From assembly GCA_000277445.1 (NCBI GenBank), contig AJWJ01000028.1:23321-87320 (forward strand): a DNA stretch of 64,000 bases. The letters are read 5' to 3'. How positions within the stretch are numbered: position 1 is the first letter of the stretch; every line of letters begins with the position of its first letter. The DNA is from Polysphondylium violaceum. Its lineage: Eukaryota > Evosea > Eumycetozoa > Dictyosteliales > Dictyosteliaceae. A program made the translations under genes and the position numbers. The notes under the pieces are model-generated. The model saw only the letters and a program-made list of their open reading frames with translations, ran no database searches and was not told the DNA's origin. Shown here piece after piece: positions 32,771 through 43,909 of this stretch.

Positions 32771-35497
32771 ATGAAAGTAATCAAAGATCAATCTAAGGCA
32801 TCTTCATCAGTGGGCGTTAAAAAAGATGCAAAGAGTAGAGTTGATTTAGAGAAAACAAAGTCCGGACAGCTCATAGCCATTAGATTGGTGATGTATTGCT
32901 TATTGATATTCTTGACTGCTTTTGTTGTGTATTCAAATACTATTGAACATGATTTTACAGTAAATGATCAATCGGTTGTAGTTGAAAATAAGAATGTTAT
33001 TGGTGATCAACAACAAGTAGATTTAGATATCACCGAATCAAATATAAACAACAACGACAATGATAATCTTTATAATATAATCTATCATCAAGCTACTTTA
33101 TCTTTGGGTAATCTTTTGAATTACAACTATAGAGGAGAGAATATATCTAAATCAATATCGGACAAAACCTTGTTTAGACCCCTTACAACCATTTCTTTTA
33201 GACTAAACTTTCTCTCTAATGGACTTGAACCATTTATTTATCATTTCTGGAATATCTTTTTACATTGTTTGAATTCAATCTATGTATTTGTTTTATCTTT
33301 TATCCTGGTTACTTCATTTCCAACAACATCAAGCAACTCTAAAGAAATAACAAGCTTAATTCCAGCTAAAAGTAAATTTGAAAGATTATCATCATTTTCT
33401 ATTGCCGATGAAATCAGCTGTCTCATTGCTGGTCTTATTTTTGCAGTACACCCAATTCATACTGAAGCCGTATCAAGTGTGTATGGAAGATCTGAACTTT
33501 TGGGTACAACATTCTATATCCTATCACTCTTTACATTTGTTCGTGGTATTATGGGTGGTAATGGTCATTTGGGAAAAACAATGGTACTCTTTTTACTTGC
33601 ATGCCTATCAAATGAATCTGTATTCTTTTTAATTGTATTTTATCCATTGTTGGATTTACTACTCTTCTTTTCACTCTCTATCAACAGCACCTCGATGTTT
33701 GTATTTCAAGTGGCCAAGTTTAGCAAATCACAATGGAGAAAAGGAATGGTAAAGAGAGTAGTAATATTTTTCTTGATTGCCATACTTTATATTTCATTTA
33801 GAGTCTGGTTCACTCCTAATGGTAGTATTTTTAATAGCAACTATCGAGAATTGGATAATCCAATTGGCAAACATCCTATCTATATCAATAGATTACTATC
33901 AAATATGTACATTCATTTCAAGTACCTATCACTTTTACTCGTACCATCTCAACTATCTGTCGACTATAGTTTTAATTGCATTCCATTGATAGAATCAATC
34001 ACTGATACCAGAAATATTTATTCAATCGCAACCTATCTCTCACTCTTTGCCTTGGTATTGGTATCAATGATGAAATCCAATCTCTATGCTTTTGTTAAAT
34101 CAATTAGAGAAAAGAAAAACAAAGATTTAAACATATCTTTGAATTCGGTAAACTATTGGATCCTTGTTTTGTTATCAATCATGTTTATGATGATCTCATT
34201 TTTACCCTTTAGCAATATTTTCTTTTATATGGCAACACTTATCAGTGAAAGATATCTATACATTTCATCCATTGGTTTTTCAATTTTAATTTCTAGAATT
34301 TTGGTTTTACCTTTAATAGGAAAGGATGAAGTACTATTAATTCAAAATGATAAAATTGATGATGAATATGATGAAAAAGATGATAAGAATAATGAAAAAA
34401 GCAAAAAAGATAATAGTAATATTAGTAATAATAACAAAAATATTATTAAAAATAGAAATATTAAAGAGGAAAAGAATAAAAAGAATGGAAAGGATAAAGA
34501 AGAAAATCAATTAAAAGAATTAAAGAAATTGATTAAACTTCAGGATAAATATATGAATGATAATAGTAGTGATGATGATAATAATAATAATAGTAGTAGT
34601 AATAATGATAAATCAAAGTTATCAACAAATATTAAAAGAATCAACAATAACGAAAATAGTAATAATAATAGTTTAAAATTATTTATTACAATTATAAGTT
34701 TGATAATTTTATCAAGTATTTATTCAATTCAAACATGGAATAGAAATTTAGATTGGGAAAATAGTTTAAAACTATATTCAAGCGCCGAAAAAGTATGTGC
34801 AAATAGTGCAAGAGTTCATTTTAATTTAGGAATGGTTTATAAAGACTCTAATGAATATGATAAAGCAATATTGTCATTTCAAAAGGCTCAAGAGATTTAC
34901 TCAGATTATTGTGAAGTTGAACTACATTATTCATTGGCAATCCTCTATAAAGATGGAAATTATGTGGAAGCAATACCTAGATTGAAAAAAAGTTTAGATT
35001 GTAAATACACAGATTCCAATGTCGCTTACTCTGCTCTTTCTGAAATCTATCAATTCCTAACTGAAAAACAACCTAATAATATAACTCTCTATCAAGAATG
35101 GGCAGATGTAGAACAAAGATTTAATCCAATCCTTACATCTACTTTACTTTATGAAATTGGTGTGATTGAACAAGAAGTAAATGAAAATTTTGAATCTTCA
35201 ATTAAATATTTCCTCAGATCACTTGTAGCTTTGAAAAAGGAAACATCTCAACACTATGTTGATCAAAGTGGTGGTAATAATCAAATTAGACTCACTCAAG
35301 AAGCAATAGATGAAAAGAAAAAAGAATTGATCTGCCAAAATCATATGTGGATAGGGAGAGCTTTTAAGAAAATAGAAAATGATAAAAAGGCAATCGAGTA
35401 TTTAGAAAAAGTTGTCAAAGATTGTAAAGATCAAGGAATTTGGTCAGAGGCCCATCAAAGCTTACGTCAGTTAAAATCTCCATTAAAAAATACTTAA
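32771..35497 (+). CDS. TMTC-type multi-pass ER protein with TPR repeats
   Basis: 908 residues in one exon. The N-terminal part has about nine to ten membrane segments in the GT-C layout of TMTC O-mannosyltransferases: ANxxx-like VVYSNTIEHDFTVND, LFRPLTTISFRLNF, FAVHPIHTEAVSSVYGRSEL, PSQLSVDYSFNCIPLIE and FLPFSNIFFYMATLISERYL. A Lys/Asn-rich loop (about residues 520-630) precedes a last membrane helix. Lumenal TPR units follow: ARVHFNLGMVYKDSNEYDKA, then CEVELHYSLAILYKDGNY, and others to the end. TMTC proteins transfer mannose from Dol-P-Man to cadherin-type and other targets in the ER. Where family members have Asp-Asp in the first loop, this protein reads Asn-Asp (VNDQSVV), and SKE is replaced by SNE, so catalysis is uncertain. 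Confidence 0.85.
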   Translation: MKVIKDQSKASSSVGVKKDAKSRVDLEKTKSGQLIAIRLVMYCLLIFLTAFVVYSNTIEHDFTVNDQSVVVENKNVIGDQQQVDLDITESNINNNDNDNLYNIIYHQATLSLGNLLNYNYRGENISKSISDKTLFRPLTTISFRLNFLSNGLEPFIYHFWNIFLHCLNSIYVFVLSFILVTSFPTTSSNSKEITSLIPAKSKFERLSSFSIADEISCLIAGLIFAVHPIHTEAVSSVYGRSELLGTTFYILSLFTFVRGIMGGNGHLGKTMVLFLLACLSNESVFFLIVFYPLLDLLLFFSLSINSTSMFVFQVAKFSKSQWRKGMVKRVVIFFLIAILYISFRVWFTPNGSIFNSNYRELDNPIGKHPIYINRLLSNMYIHFKYLSLLLVPSQLSVDYSFNCIPLIESITDTRNIYSIATYLSLFALVLVSMMKSNLYAFVKSIREKKNKDLNISLNSVNYWILVLLSIMFMMISFLPFSNIFFYMATLISERYLYISSIGFSILISRILVLPLIGKDEVLLIQNDKIDDEYDEKDDKNNEKSKKDNSNISNNNKNIIKNRNIKEEKNKKNGKDKEENQLKELKKLIKLQDKYMNDNSSDDDNNNNSSSNNDKSKLSTNIKRINNNENSNNNSLKLFITIISLIILSSIYSIQTWNRNLDWENSLKLYSSAEKVCANSARVHFNLGMVYKDSNEYDKAILSFQKAQEIYSDYCEVELHYSLAILYKDGNYVEAIPRLKKSLDCKYTDSNVAYSALSEIYQFLTEKQPNNITLYQEWADVEQRFNPILTSTLLYEIGVIEQEVNENFESSIKYFLRSLVALKKETSQHYVDQSGGNNQIRLTQEAIDEKKKELICQNHMWIGRAFKKIENDKKAIEYLEKVVKDCKDQGIWSEAHQSLRQLKSPLKNT

Positions 35498-36935
35498 CAC
35501 ACAACAAAAATAAAACATTGTGTGAGTGTGCCCACACACAAGACCAGTCTTTAGATCATGTGCTTTTTTATTTTTATTTTATGTTCTGTTCTTGTTGTTG
35601 TTGTTGATTTACACACAATGATAGAGGTGATAAAAGAAGATCTGTAGTGGTTGACTTCCCCATATTCATACACTCACCCACACACATAATTCATATATTA
35701 TTTAAATCAATCAATTTTGTGGTGTGTGAGATTTTTTTTTTTTTTGGTTGATACCAAGTGGATTGCAACCTTGTGTGGTGTGGAGTGTGTGAAAACCTTT
35801 TTGAATAAAATCTGCATGAAAAGGGAAAAAAAAAATTCACTTTTTTAGGGCCTCTCACCCATATGGCATGATATAAGAAATTGTTAAAAAAAAAAACGAA
35901 TCTCACAGTCTCTCAGAACACATTTTTTTCAAAAATTTGATTGAGATATTTGCCCTCCAATCATAAATTTTTTTTTATTAATTTTTTTAAAAATTTTTCT
36001 TTTTCTTTGGGGGACGAAGAAAATCTGTGAGTAGTCTGATAGTGCAATTTTTTTATTTTCTCTTGAATTCCTTTTATTATTTACTCATCACCACACAACT
36101 CATACGTTTATAATAAATACAATTCAAGTAGTAGGAGTAGTACAATCAACAAATACCAACATTGTAAATACATAATTAGATATATAAAAAATGGGTAAAG
36201 AAGATAAAAAAAGTATGTAAAAAAATAATTTTTTTTTTTGTGATTTTCATATTTTTCACCAGCACCATCAATTTCAAAAAAAAAAAAAAAAAAACTAACA
36301 CATTAGATTCCAATAATATCAACAACAAGATGACTAGTATGTAATTAAATCTTACTTTTCTCTCTCTTTTCACTACTCCGTATAACGTATTGAATTGGTT
36401 ATTCTGAATACCCCCACAAATATGAACACTACAATAACAATAATCCGATTTATTACTGTTTTTGATATATATACCATCTTCACCTTATATCTTAACAATC
36501 AATAATAAATCAATTACTTTTTTATTGTTATTTACTATACATCCTACACACAAAATCATCATCATCACCACCACATATAATAACGATTATATTAAACCAC
36601 TCCACCCAATCTATATTGTACATATACCACATCGTTAATTCCACTTACCCTCTTTTGATTTTATATCAAATAAAATAAATATATCTACGAAATTAATATT
36701 GTGTGTGGTTTGATTTGATATATTTGTGTGTGTTTTATACATAAAAATAAATTTAAATCAAAATAATTGATTTGATATATATGTGTGTGGTGGTTTTTTG
36801 AAAATAAATATAAAAGCCAAAGTCAAATTAGCATTTATAATTCTTTACTCATCTCCATTCAACCAAATTAATTTACTATAATATTTTGTGCACTTGACAA
36901 TTAATTAAACCTAAATAATATATTAATATAATAAT
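35498..36935. other. 1.4-kb spacer
   Basis: No confident gene. It holds A/T runs, a 3' flank with AC/GT-rich blocks, and a repeated TTGATTTGATATAT...GTGTGTG motif (about 36705-36730 and 36767-36792), probably in the promoter of the next gene. A short ATG frame at 36191 with an intron-like sequence was considered and rejected. Confidence 0.45.
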
Positions 36936-37301
36936 ATGACTATTTTTAAAAAAACCAAAGGCAAACAACCACCTATTAGTGATTTAATGAAGAAATTGTT
37001 AGAGCCACAAGATGTTGTTATCTCTCGTTATAGAACCAGTGATGGTACTCCAAAAATTGACGATTTCAAAGAGGCTGTTTCTAGAGGATTCTTTTTAATA
37101 AAGTTTCCAAAGATTTTCGGTGGTACAGAGATTGGTGTGAATCTCAAAAATTTACCAAAAGACTTTGGTGTTGAATACTCACCAGATAATACAACAATCA
37201 AAGTATCTGGTAAAGTTGAATTTCAAAATATACCAACTCGTTTTAAAGCTTCTTTCCGATTAGATTCTTTTGAAGGAACAGGTTGTCTCGAGTTACTTTA
37301 A
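36936..37301 (+). CDS. Small protein of unknown function
   Basis: 121 residues, single exon, no signal peptide or membrane segment. A Lys-rich start (MTIFKKTKGKQPPISDLMKK) is followed by a compact domain with alternating strands: FFLIKFPKIFGGTEIGVNL, then TTIKVSGKVEFQNIP and FKASFRLDSFEGTGCLELL. The strand pattern suggests a small beta-sandwich or lipid-binding fold, but no family is recognised. Codon choice and the absence of low complexity favour a real gene. Confidence 0.65.
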   Translation: MTIFKKTKGKQPPISDLMKKLLEPQDVVISRYRTSDGTPKIDDFKEAVSRGFFLIKFPKIFGGTEIGVNLKNLPKDFGVEYSPDNTTIKVSGKVEFQNIPTRFKASFRLDSFEGTGCLELL

Positions 37302-37896
37302 AGGTCCTTTTTTTCTTTACATATTAAAGCAGCGGCGATGAAAAATCTCTCACCCTCAATGTCAACCACACACAACATCAATCAATCATCATTATCTAGT
37401 TATTATTTATCAACTATATAACATCAAACAAACAATCAATCACCATCATCTTTTTTTTTTTCCCCAACAAATCTCATCATATGATTATCTGTCGACTTTT
37501 TTTATTTTTGAATAATTATTATGATGATATTCAAGTTCGCAACTAAGAAGTACTCTTCTGACTAAGCATACACACTAATAACGTATATTCAAGTATCATT
37601 AAATCCTTGTACAAATACAAATTATCCAGATATCCCTGTAAAATATTAAACACAAACAATTGCCTCAAATGTAATAAAAAACTTTATTTCATTATTTAAA
37701 TCTTTTTATTATTATTATTCTTACAATATTATATTTTTTTCTATTTATTTTCTCATAAATTATGCTTCTTTTTTTTTCTTAAAAATTAATATTTTTTGAT
37801 CAGGAATATTGGCAAAAATATCTTTTTTTTTCTTTTTTTTTGATCCCCACCAAGTTATCTTTTTTTTTAGAAAGAGATACATTGATTGAAATAACA
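37302..37896. other. Intergenic: leader of RCC1/BTB gene
   Basis: No gene seen. CA-rich DNA up to 37445 gives way to T tracts. A TTTTTTTTAG at 37861-37870, 27 bp before the ATG, could be the acceptor of a 5'-leader intron. Confidence 0.4.
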
Positions 37897-40800
37897 ATGA
37901 TAATAAATCCACATAAAAAAATTCGTGCTTCATCAGCAAATTCACTAAAAGAACAACACAAGAATCCTTCACAACCAAATTTAAATTTAATTAAACATTA
38001 TTTAGAATGTAAACAATTTGAAGAGGCCTTGGTTGTTATCAAAGAATGGTTAAAAGATTATGGTTTACCAAATTCAAAACAATTATCAAAGGTAAATATA
38101 AGACACACAGTCGGAATCTAAAATATTTTAATTCTCAAACAACTAATCCATTCTCAAAACAGGTATCAGGATTTTATATTAATATCTTGATTAAATTACA
38201 AAGATGGGATGAGGGGTTTGAATATTTAGAAGAGATGATTACAAAACAATTTAAAGGAAGTTTTGTCAGATTGTATACACAACTGTTAGAGGCAAAGAAT
38301 CATAGTGAGTATTCAGAGACCTATAAACCAAAATCTGAAATGACTGGTAGATTTATTCCCGACATTGGCACTCCACCACAGGGTATTAATAAGATTGCAA
38401 TGTACAAGAGTTCATATATCTATACAGCTACAGGTTCAAGATACAATGTTACCCTGTCACAAGGTCAACAAATCTCATCACCCAATAGAATCACTATGGT
38501 TTCTTGTGGTAAATATTTCTACTCAATTCTTGATGAAAAGGGTTTGATTTACAATGTTGGTAATGAAGCTTGTGTCACCAACAATTCATTCCCTGTTGTT
38601 ACTCTTCAAAGATTCACTAGTATCGCTGCTGGTGGTTTCTTTTGTACTGCTGTTTCCAACAAGGGCGAGTTGTTTACCTGGGGTAAGTCAGTGTTTGGTT
38701 GCTTGGGTCATGGTTTGGGTACTCTTGATCAAGAGGTCCACGAAATTACCAAAGTACAATTCTTTGACAACAAACGTATTAAAAAAGTGTCTGCATTTGG
38801 TTGGAACACAGCCGCCATCACAGAGGATGGTGAGTTGTACACTTGGGGTAGAAATCATCGTGGTCAAATTGGTATTGAAAGAGCACAAGTCGAGGAATGC
38901 AATAGATTGTTTAGCTCAAAAGTATCCAAAGCTACCTTTTTACCAGAGATAAAGATCTCCTTGTCTTCTGTATCAACAGACTATCAACCCTTTGTAAACA
39001 AGCAGCGATTTAGTGATATTCACATTTCAAAGGATGATGGCACTGTATTTTATGTCCACAATATCTTTTTAATTACTCTTCAAAATCCTAAACTCACTCA
39101 ATACCTTGTCAATTTGAAAAGTGAAAAAGACAACATCACCCACATTAGCTTTGAGGATTTTCTCCTTCAGGGCTATCAACTCTCTCATCCAGAGATTGCC
39201 AACGATGAGGCAAAATCTTTTATTTCAAATATTGTACAGTCTGATACAATCTCCAACCATGGTTTTGAAGAGTTTCTCTACTTTCTCTATACCAATAGAA
39301 TCAAGAGCTCAAATTATACAAATGATTTAAATACTCTTGCCGATATATTCAACTTTTCTCCACTCAAAGTCTTTATTGAACACAAGCTTATTATATCTGT
39401 GCCCCCAAGTGCGTCAACCAAGCTCACAGAAACTCTTGAATACTATTTATCCTCTGGTCAACTTAGTGACATTGTTCTCAAAGCTGGTGACCTCTCTATT
39501 CCAACTCACAAAGTGATTCTAGCTGCCAGAAGCAATTACTTTAAGATCACTGACCAAACAAGTGTTTTAGAACTTGATGAGGAGGATAAAAAGACCATTC
39601 CATCTCTTCTTCGTTATCTCTATGTCGATAGATTTAAATTTGATAGCACCAATATCTCTGGCAATGATATTCTAAGTCTCTTAAATTTGGCTATAAAATA
39701 TCAATTAACTCGTCTTCAAGAAGGCTGTCAAAAACTAATTTCCGGCTCAGTATCGGTAAAGAATGCCATTAATTTACTTAAGTATGCCGAAAAGAATAAC
39801 ATTGTCCAATTGAAAAACTTTTTAATATGCTTTATCTCTAATAACTACTCTTCTATTCCCAAAGAGGAAATCACTGCTCTCCCATCATCAGTTCAAGCAC
39901 TTGTTCACCCAGTTGGTGATGATGTTAGAGTAACAGGTGGTCAATATGAGCCCCTCAGAATCCTTCAAGATACCATCGTAACAGATGTTGCCGTTGGTGA
40001 GAAAATGATGGTTGCATTGGATGACCAAAACAAACTCTATCAACTTGGTCGTGGTTCAGGTGATGTTTTTAAACCTAAACTCACAACCATTGCTCTCCCA
40101 ACAAAAGAACAAGTCGTGTCCATTAGTTGTGGTAGTAGTCATGCATGTGTCATGACTAGTGATCAAAAGTTTTATGGTTGGGGTGCCGGTTTTGAAGGTC
40201 AACTCAAGACTGTAAGAAACAAATTCTTTGAAGATCCCGTTCCCATCTCTTTTGATAGTATCTCCAATAATGTTACCTGTGGAACCCACAGTACTTTTGT
40301 GTGGAGTGATAACTCTGAATATCCATTCCCACCATCAAAAGGTACCCCAATCACTTATTATGATAGTAATGATGTCAAGGTGGATATTTCATCAATCCAA
40401 ATCTCTAATGATACCTCCGAGGTCGCTGCTGCCACAAACACTGAATCCAAAATCTCTTCATCTGGTGATCAACCATTTGACTGTATCTTGGAATTAATCT
40501 CTTACTCTATGGAAAAAAGTAAACTAGAGGATAAGGAAGAGGAGGAACAAGAACAACAAGCACCAGAATATAAAACACTCTATGTTCACTCAAGTAAATT
40601 ACCTCCACATCTCCTCTCAAAATTCGCAAAGGCCAGTAAAACTGATGGAGAATTGGTCAAACTCAAATTATTTGAATTTCCTTATGAAATGGTAAAGACC
40701 TATTTCAGCTATCAATACTCTTCTGCTCTTAGTATTCAAGGCAATGATTTTGTCGAGTTTATCAATATGGCTGTCTTATTTAAAGACTATGTTCTTGCCA

Positions 40801-41009
40801 AACATTTATATGAAAAGATAAAATATCTTCTCAGTCCAGAGTTAACCTGTAATATTTTAATCTCAATCTATGAAAAATCCTATCAAGATCATTTAGCCTT
40901 TTTGGTTTTATTCCTCATTAAATATATTAAGGCTTGCAGAGGTGATGTCATTAAGACTCTCGAATATCAATCTCTACCATATGAGGTTTTAACTAAACTT
41001 TCATCATAA
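37897..41009 (+). CDS. RCC1-repeat protein with three BTB-like domains
   Basis: Exons 37897-38091 and 38163-41009 (71-nt GTAAAT/ACAG intron) give 1013 residues. The N-terminus is a short helical-repeat region (FEEALVVIKEWLKDYGL, WDEGFEYLEEMIT). RCC1 repeats follow: ELFTWGKSVFGCLGHG and ELYTWGRNHRGQIG. A weak BTB start (FSDIHISKDDGTVFYVHNIF) is followed by a clear one (LSDIVLKAGDLSIPTHKVIL, with its BACK-like helices). More RCC1 units then appear (LYQLGRGSGD, FYGWGAGFEGQL), and finally a third BTB-like domain split by a Glu-rich loop (FDCILEL ... LYVHSSKLPPHLLSKF). RCC1-BTB proteins often act as Cullin-3 adaptors or Ran/small-GTPase partners; which applies is unknown. Start chosen at 37897 rather than 37840 because the upstream residues look like translated leader. 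Confidence 0.82.
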
Positions 41010-41998
41010 TTTAATAAATAAATAAATTAAATAATATTTAGAAAATTCAATATACTTTTTTTGTTTTAAAAGGTTCTACCACCAAAGGGGCTTTTTTGTG
41101 TGTTGGTTGTATCTTCTCTCACCATCACGGTTTATTTCCCCATGTGGACTTTCTTTTCCGAAATATTAATATAAACCAAAGCCCAATAAGTATATTACAT
41201 CACCCACCCACGCACTAAAATGACAAAGAGTAAAAACACTTCGTCTTTTCACAGAAAGCCTTTATCTTTGCTAAAATAGTTTTGTATGCGGAGGGTGTCC
41301 CTAAAAATAAAAAGAGTAGAACGGAAAATAGAAAAAAAAAAAAAAAAAACGAAAGAGTTGTGGACTTTTATTCCGATATCGGCTATAAAATTTTATGTTT
41401 GTGTTGGAAATAGAGATCTTTATGAAACGGTGTCTTTAATTTATTTTGGTTTTGATGGTGTTTTTAAAAAAATAACAAATAAATAAATAAAAATAAAAGA
41501 TGAGCAAGGGAAAAAAATATCAACAAACCAAATACACACCCGTAACCATCTACATATGCCAATCTTTTAGCTTTGCAGTTTTTTCAAGAACCAGGTGTAT
41601 CACGAAAAATGAGTTTTTTTAAAAAAATTAAAAAAAATAAAAATTAATATTTTGAGATTTTTTCGCGCCAGACCCACCCTTATTTTTCGAAAAGTAGGGG
41701 CTGTTGGGACGCTCTGGAGAAAAGGCTTTTTGAGAGCTTTTACGAATTTTGTTTTTTTTATATATATTTTTTTTTTTTGGATTAATATTAAAATATAAAA
41801 GGAGTCCAACAGGATAAAATAAAAAATCAAAACAGTGCTGATTAACAACACACTGGTAAAAGATTCAAATTCTGTATGGAGGAATAATAATCATCAACAA
41901 CATCACTTATTTCCCACCTCTATTATTTATTTAAATTTTTGTAACACTTTTATTTTCTAAATTTCCATTTCCAAAGTATATTTTTATCTTCCAATAAG
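41010..41998. other. Intergenic: 3' flank and promoter of acid phosphatase gene
   Basis: No gene seen. It includes a GC-richer patch at 41660-41730 and T tracts near 41755-41780. Confidence 0.45.
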
Positions 41999-43279
41999 AT
42001 GGACAGAAAAATTACAATATTTATAATTTTGGCCTTTGTTGGAATTGCTCTTGCTGATTTAGATCCTCATCATGTCAAGTTAGCTTTAACCAAACAAACT
42101 GACCAATACAGAGTTACTTGGTTCACCAATGATCAAGGCAGCAGTCCCTCTTTATTGTATTCTACCAATACTTTCCAACCACAATCAGGTGCTGGTAGTG
42201 CTGCAGTTTTTGGTGTTCAAGGATCCGTTGAATCTTTTGATACACCACATTGGAATGGTCACTCTAATACTGCTGTGATGGAAGGTCTTTCAGAGTGGAC
42301 TACTTACTATTATTCCGTTGGTGACAAAGAAACTGCCAGCTGGAGTCAAGTTTTCAATTTTTCAACACGTGGATTCACCCAAACTCCTTTTAAATTTGCC
42401 GTCTATGGTGATATGGGTCATGGTGGTGTTGGCATTGACAGAGACGAGAACTATACATTGTCTGGTGTTGTACAAAGAGAAAGTGAATTGGATTTTGTCT
42501 TACACGTTGGTGATATTGCTTATGCCGATTTGAAATTAAGCACAATTATTCAAGGAAACGAGACTGTTTGGAATGAATTTTTAGATATTATTCAACCAGT
42601 TAGTAGCATTCTTCCATATATGACTTGTCCAGGTAACCACGATATTTTCTATGATTTCACAGTCTATAGAAAGACATTCTTTATGCCAACTGATAAGCCA
42701 ACTCAATCATGGTATTCATTTGATTATGGTCAAGTACATTTTGTCAGTTTCTCTACTGAACACGACTATTTCCCATTGTCTAGTCAATACAATTGGATTG
42801 AAAATGAACTCAAAACCTATCGTGAAAAGAATCCAAACGGCTGGCTTGTTGTCTATGCTCACAGACCAATGTATTGTAGTGTAAAATGGAAATGGTGTAA
42901 AAACAAGCACGAGTCCAGAAAGCTCTTTGTCAAAACATTTGAAAAGATGTTTTTCCGTTACAATGTAGATCTCTACATTGCAGGACATGTCCACAACTAT
43001 GAAAGAAGTCTTCCAGTTTATAAAGGAGAGGTAGCTGGGTCATACGAAAATCCAAAGGGCCCAGTCCATATTACCATTGGTACCGGAGGTAATAAAGAAG
43101 GTCCTCTCCATGGATGGCAAGAGGCTCCCGAATGGAGTGAAGGTATTCGATTTATCGGCACTGGCTTTGGTACTATCAATATCTTGAATTCCACCACACT
43201 TCAATTTGATTTTATCGGAAATGAAAAAAATGATGTAATCGATTCATTTACTCTTACCAAAGGTGATTTCTTTGAATAA
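41999..43279 (+). CDS. Secreted purple acid phosphatase
   Basis: 426 residues, single exon, signal peptide MDRKITIFIILAFVGIALAD. A fibronectin-like N-terminal domain (VKLALTKQTDQYRVTWFTND, then TTYYYSVGD) is followed by the metallophosphatase core with all five metal motifs: VYGDMGHGG, HVGDIAYAD, CPGNHD, YAHRPMYC and AGHVHNYERS. The usual Tyr ligand of purple phosphatases is present in DIAYAD, which gives the Fe(III) charge-transfer colour. It should hydrolyse phosphate esters in acidic vesicles or outside the cell. Length and domain order match plant-type PAPs. Confidence 0.92.
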   Translation: MDRKITIFIILAFVGIALADLDPHHVKLALTKQTDQYRVTWFTNDQGSSPSLLYSTNTFQPQSGAGSAAVFGVQGSVESFDTPHWNGHSNTAVMEGLSEWTTYYYSVGDKETASWSQVFNFSTRGFTQTPFKFAVYGDMGHGGVGIDRDENYTLSGVVQRESELDFVLHVGDIAYADLKLSTIIQGNETVWNEFLDIIQPVSSILPYMTCPGNHDIFYDFTVYRKTFFMPTDKPTQSWYSFDYGQVHFVSFSTEHDYFPLSSQYNWIENELKTYREKNPNGWLVVYAHRPMYCSVKWKWCKNKHESRKLFVKTFEKMFFRYNVDLYIAGHVHNYERSLPVYKGEVAGSYENPKGPVHITIGTGGNKEGPLHGWQEAPEWSEGIRFIGTGFGTINILNSTTLQFDFIGNEKNDVIDSFTLTKGDFFE

Positions 43280-43909
43280 ACTATTTTAATTACCTATTTG
43301 ATCTATATATGTATTTTAATTTAAAAATCTAAATCCATAAAAATTGTATTCTTTTTTTTTTTTTTTTTTCCTAAGACGTCCTATGAAAAATTGGTTCTTT
43401 AAGCATTAGTTGTAATCATTGAGATTTACTTGATGTGTGATAATCTCTTTTAAAACAAGTTAACTTTTTTTCATTGAAAGAAACCATTTTTTTGACAAAT
43501 TTAATTTTTTTTTTATTTTTTTTCATTTTTTATGATTTTTTTGCACTGTAAAAAAAAAAAATATCATAACCCCATCCACACCCACATCATACAAAAAAAC
43601 AGTGTTTCTTGTCAAATAATACAACAACAATTAGTGCGCGCGCATTATATCTATACTATATTGTCCACTGATCACATTTAAAAACAATTTGTATTTTGTG
43701 GTGTGTGTGTATGTTTTTTATGTTGTGATTGATCTCATAGTTTGTTTGAAAGAGATTTGTATTTATTTGTAATAGTAGTTTAAATAATAATATTGTAGTT
43801 ATTGTGTTTGTGTTATCCTTTGTTTTCCCTTTGCGATTATATATCGTATAATATTTGTATTTATAATAGACACCAACACAATAGATAGTAGGAGTAGGAA
43901 TAGTTAAAA
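43280..43909. other. Intergenic
   Basis: No gene seen. T tracts at 43352-43368 and 43500-43545, then a GT-rich stretch (43690-43880) close to the next ATG, which is probably its leader. Confidence 0.45.

Noticed and set aside
36191-36307. Short frame MGKEDKK joined by a GTATGT/CCAG intron to a Lys-rich second exon
   Set aside because: Splicing gives only about 21 codons and depends on the length of a 19-A run; no downstream acceptor exists for over 300 bp. Not enough to call a gene.
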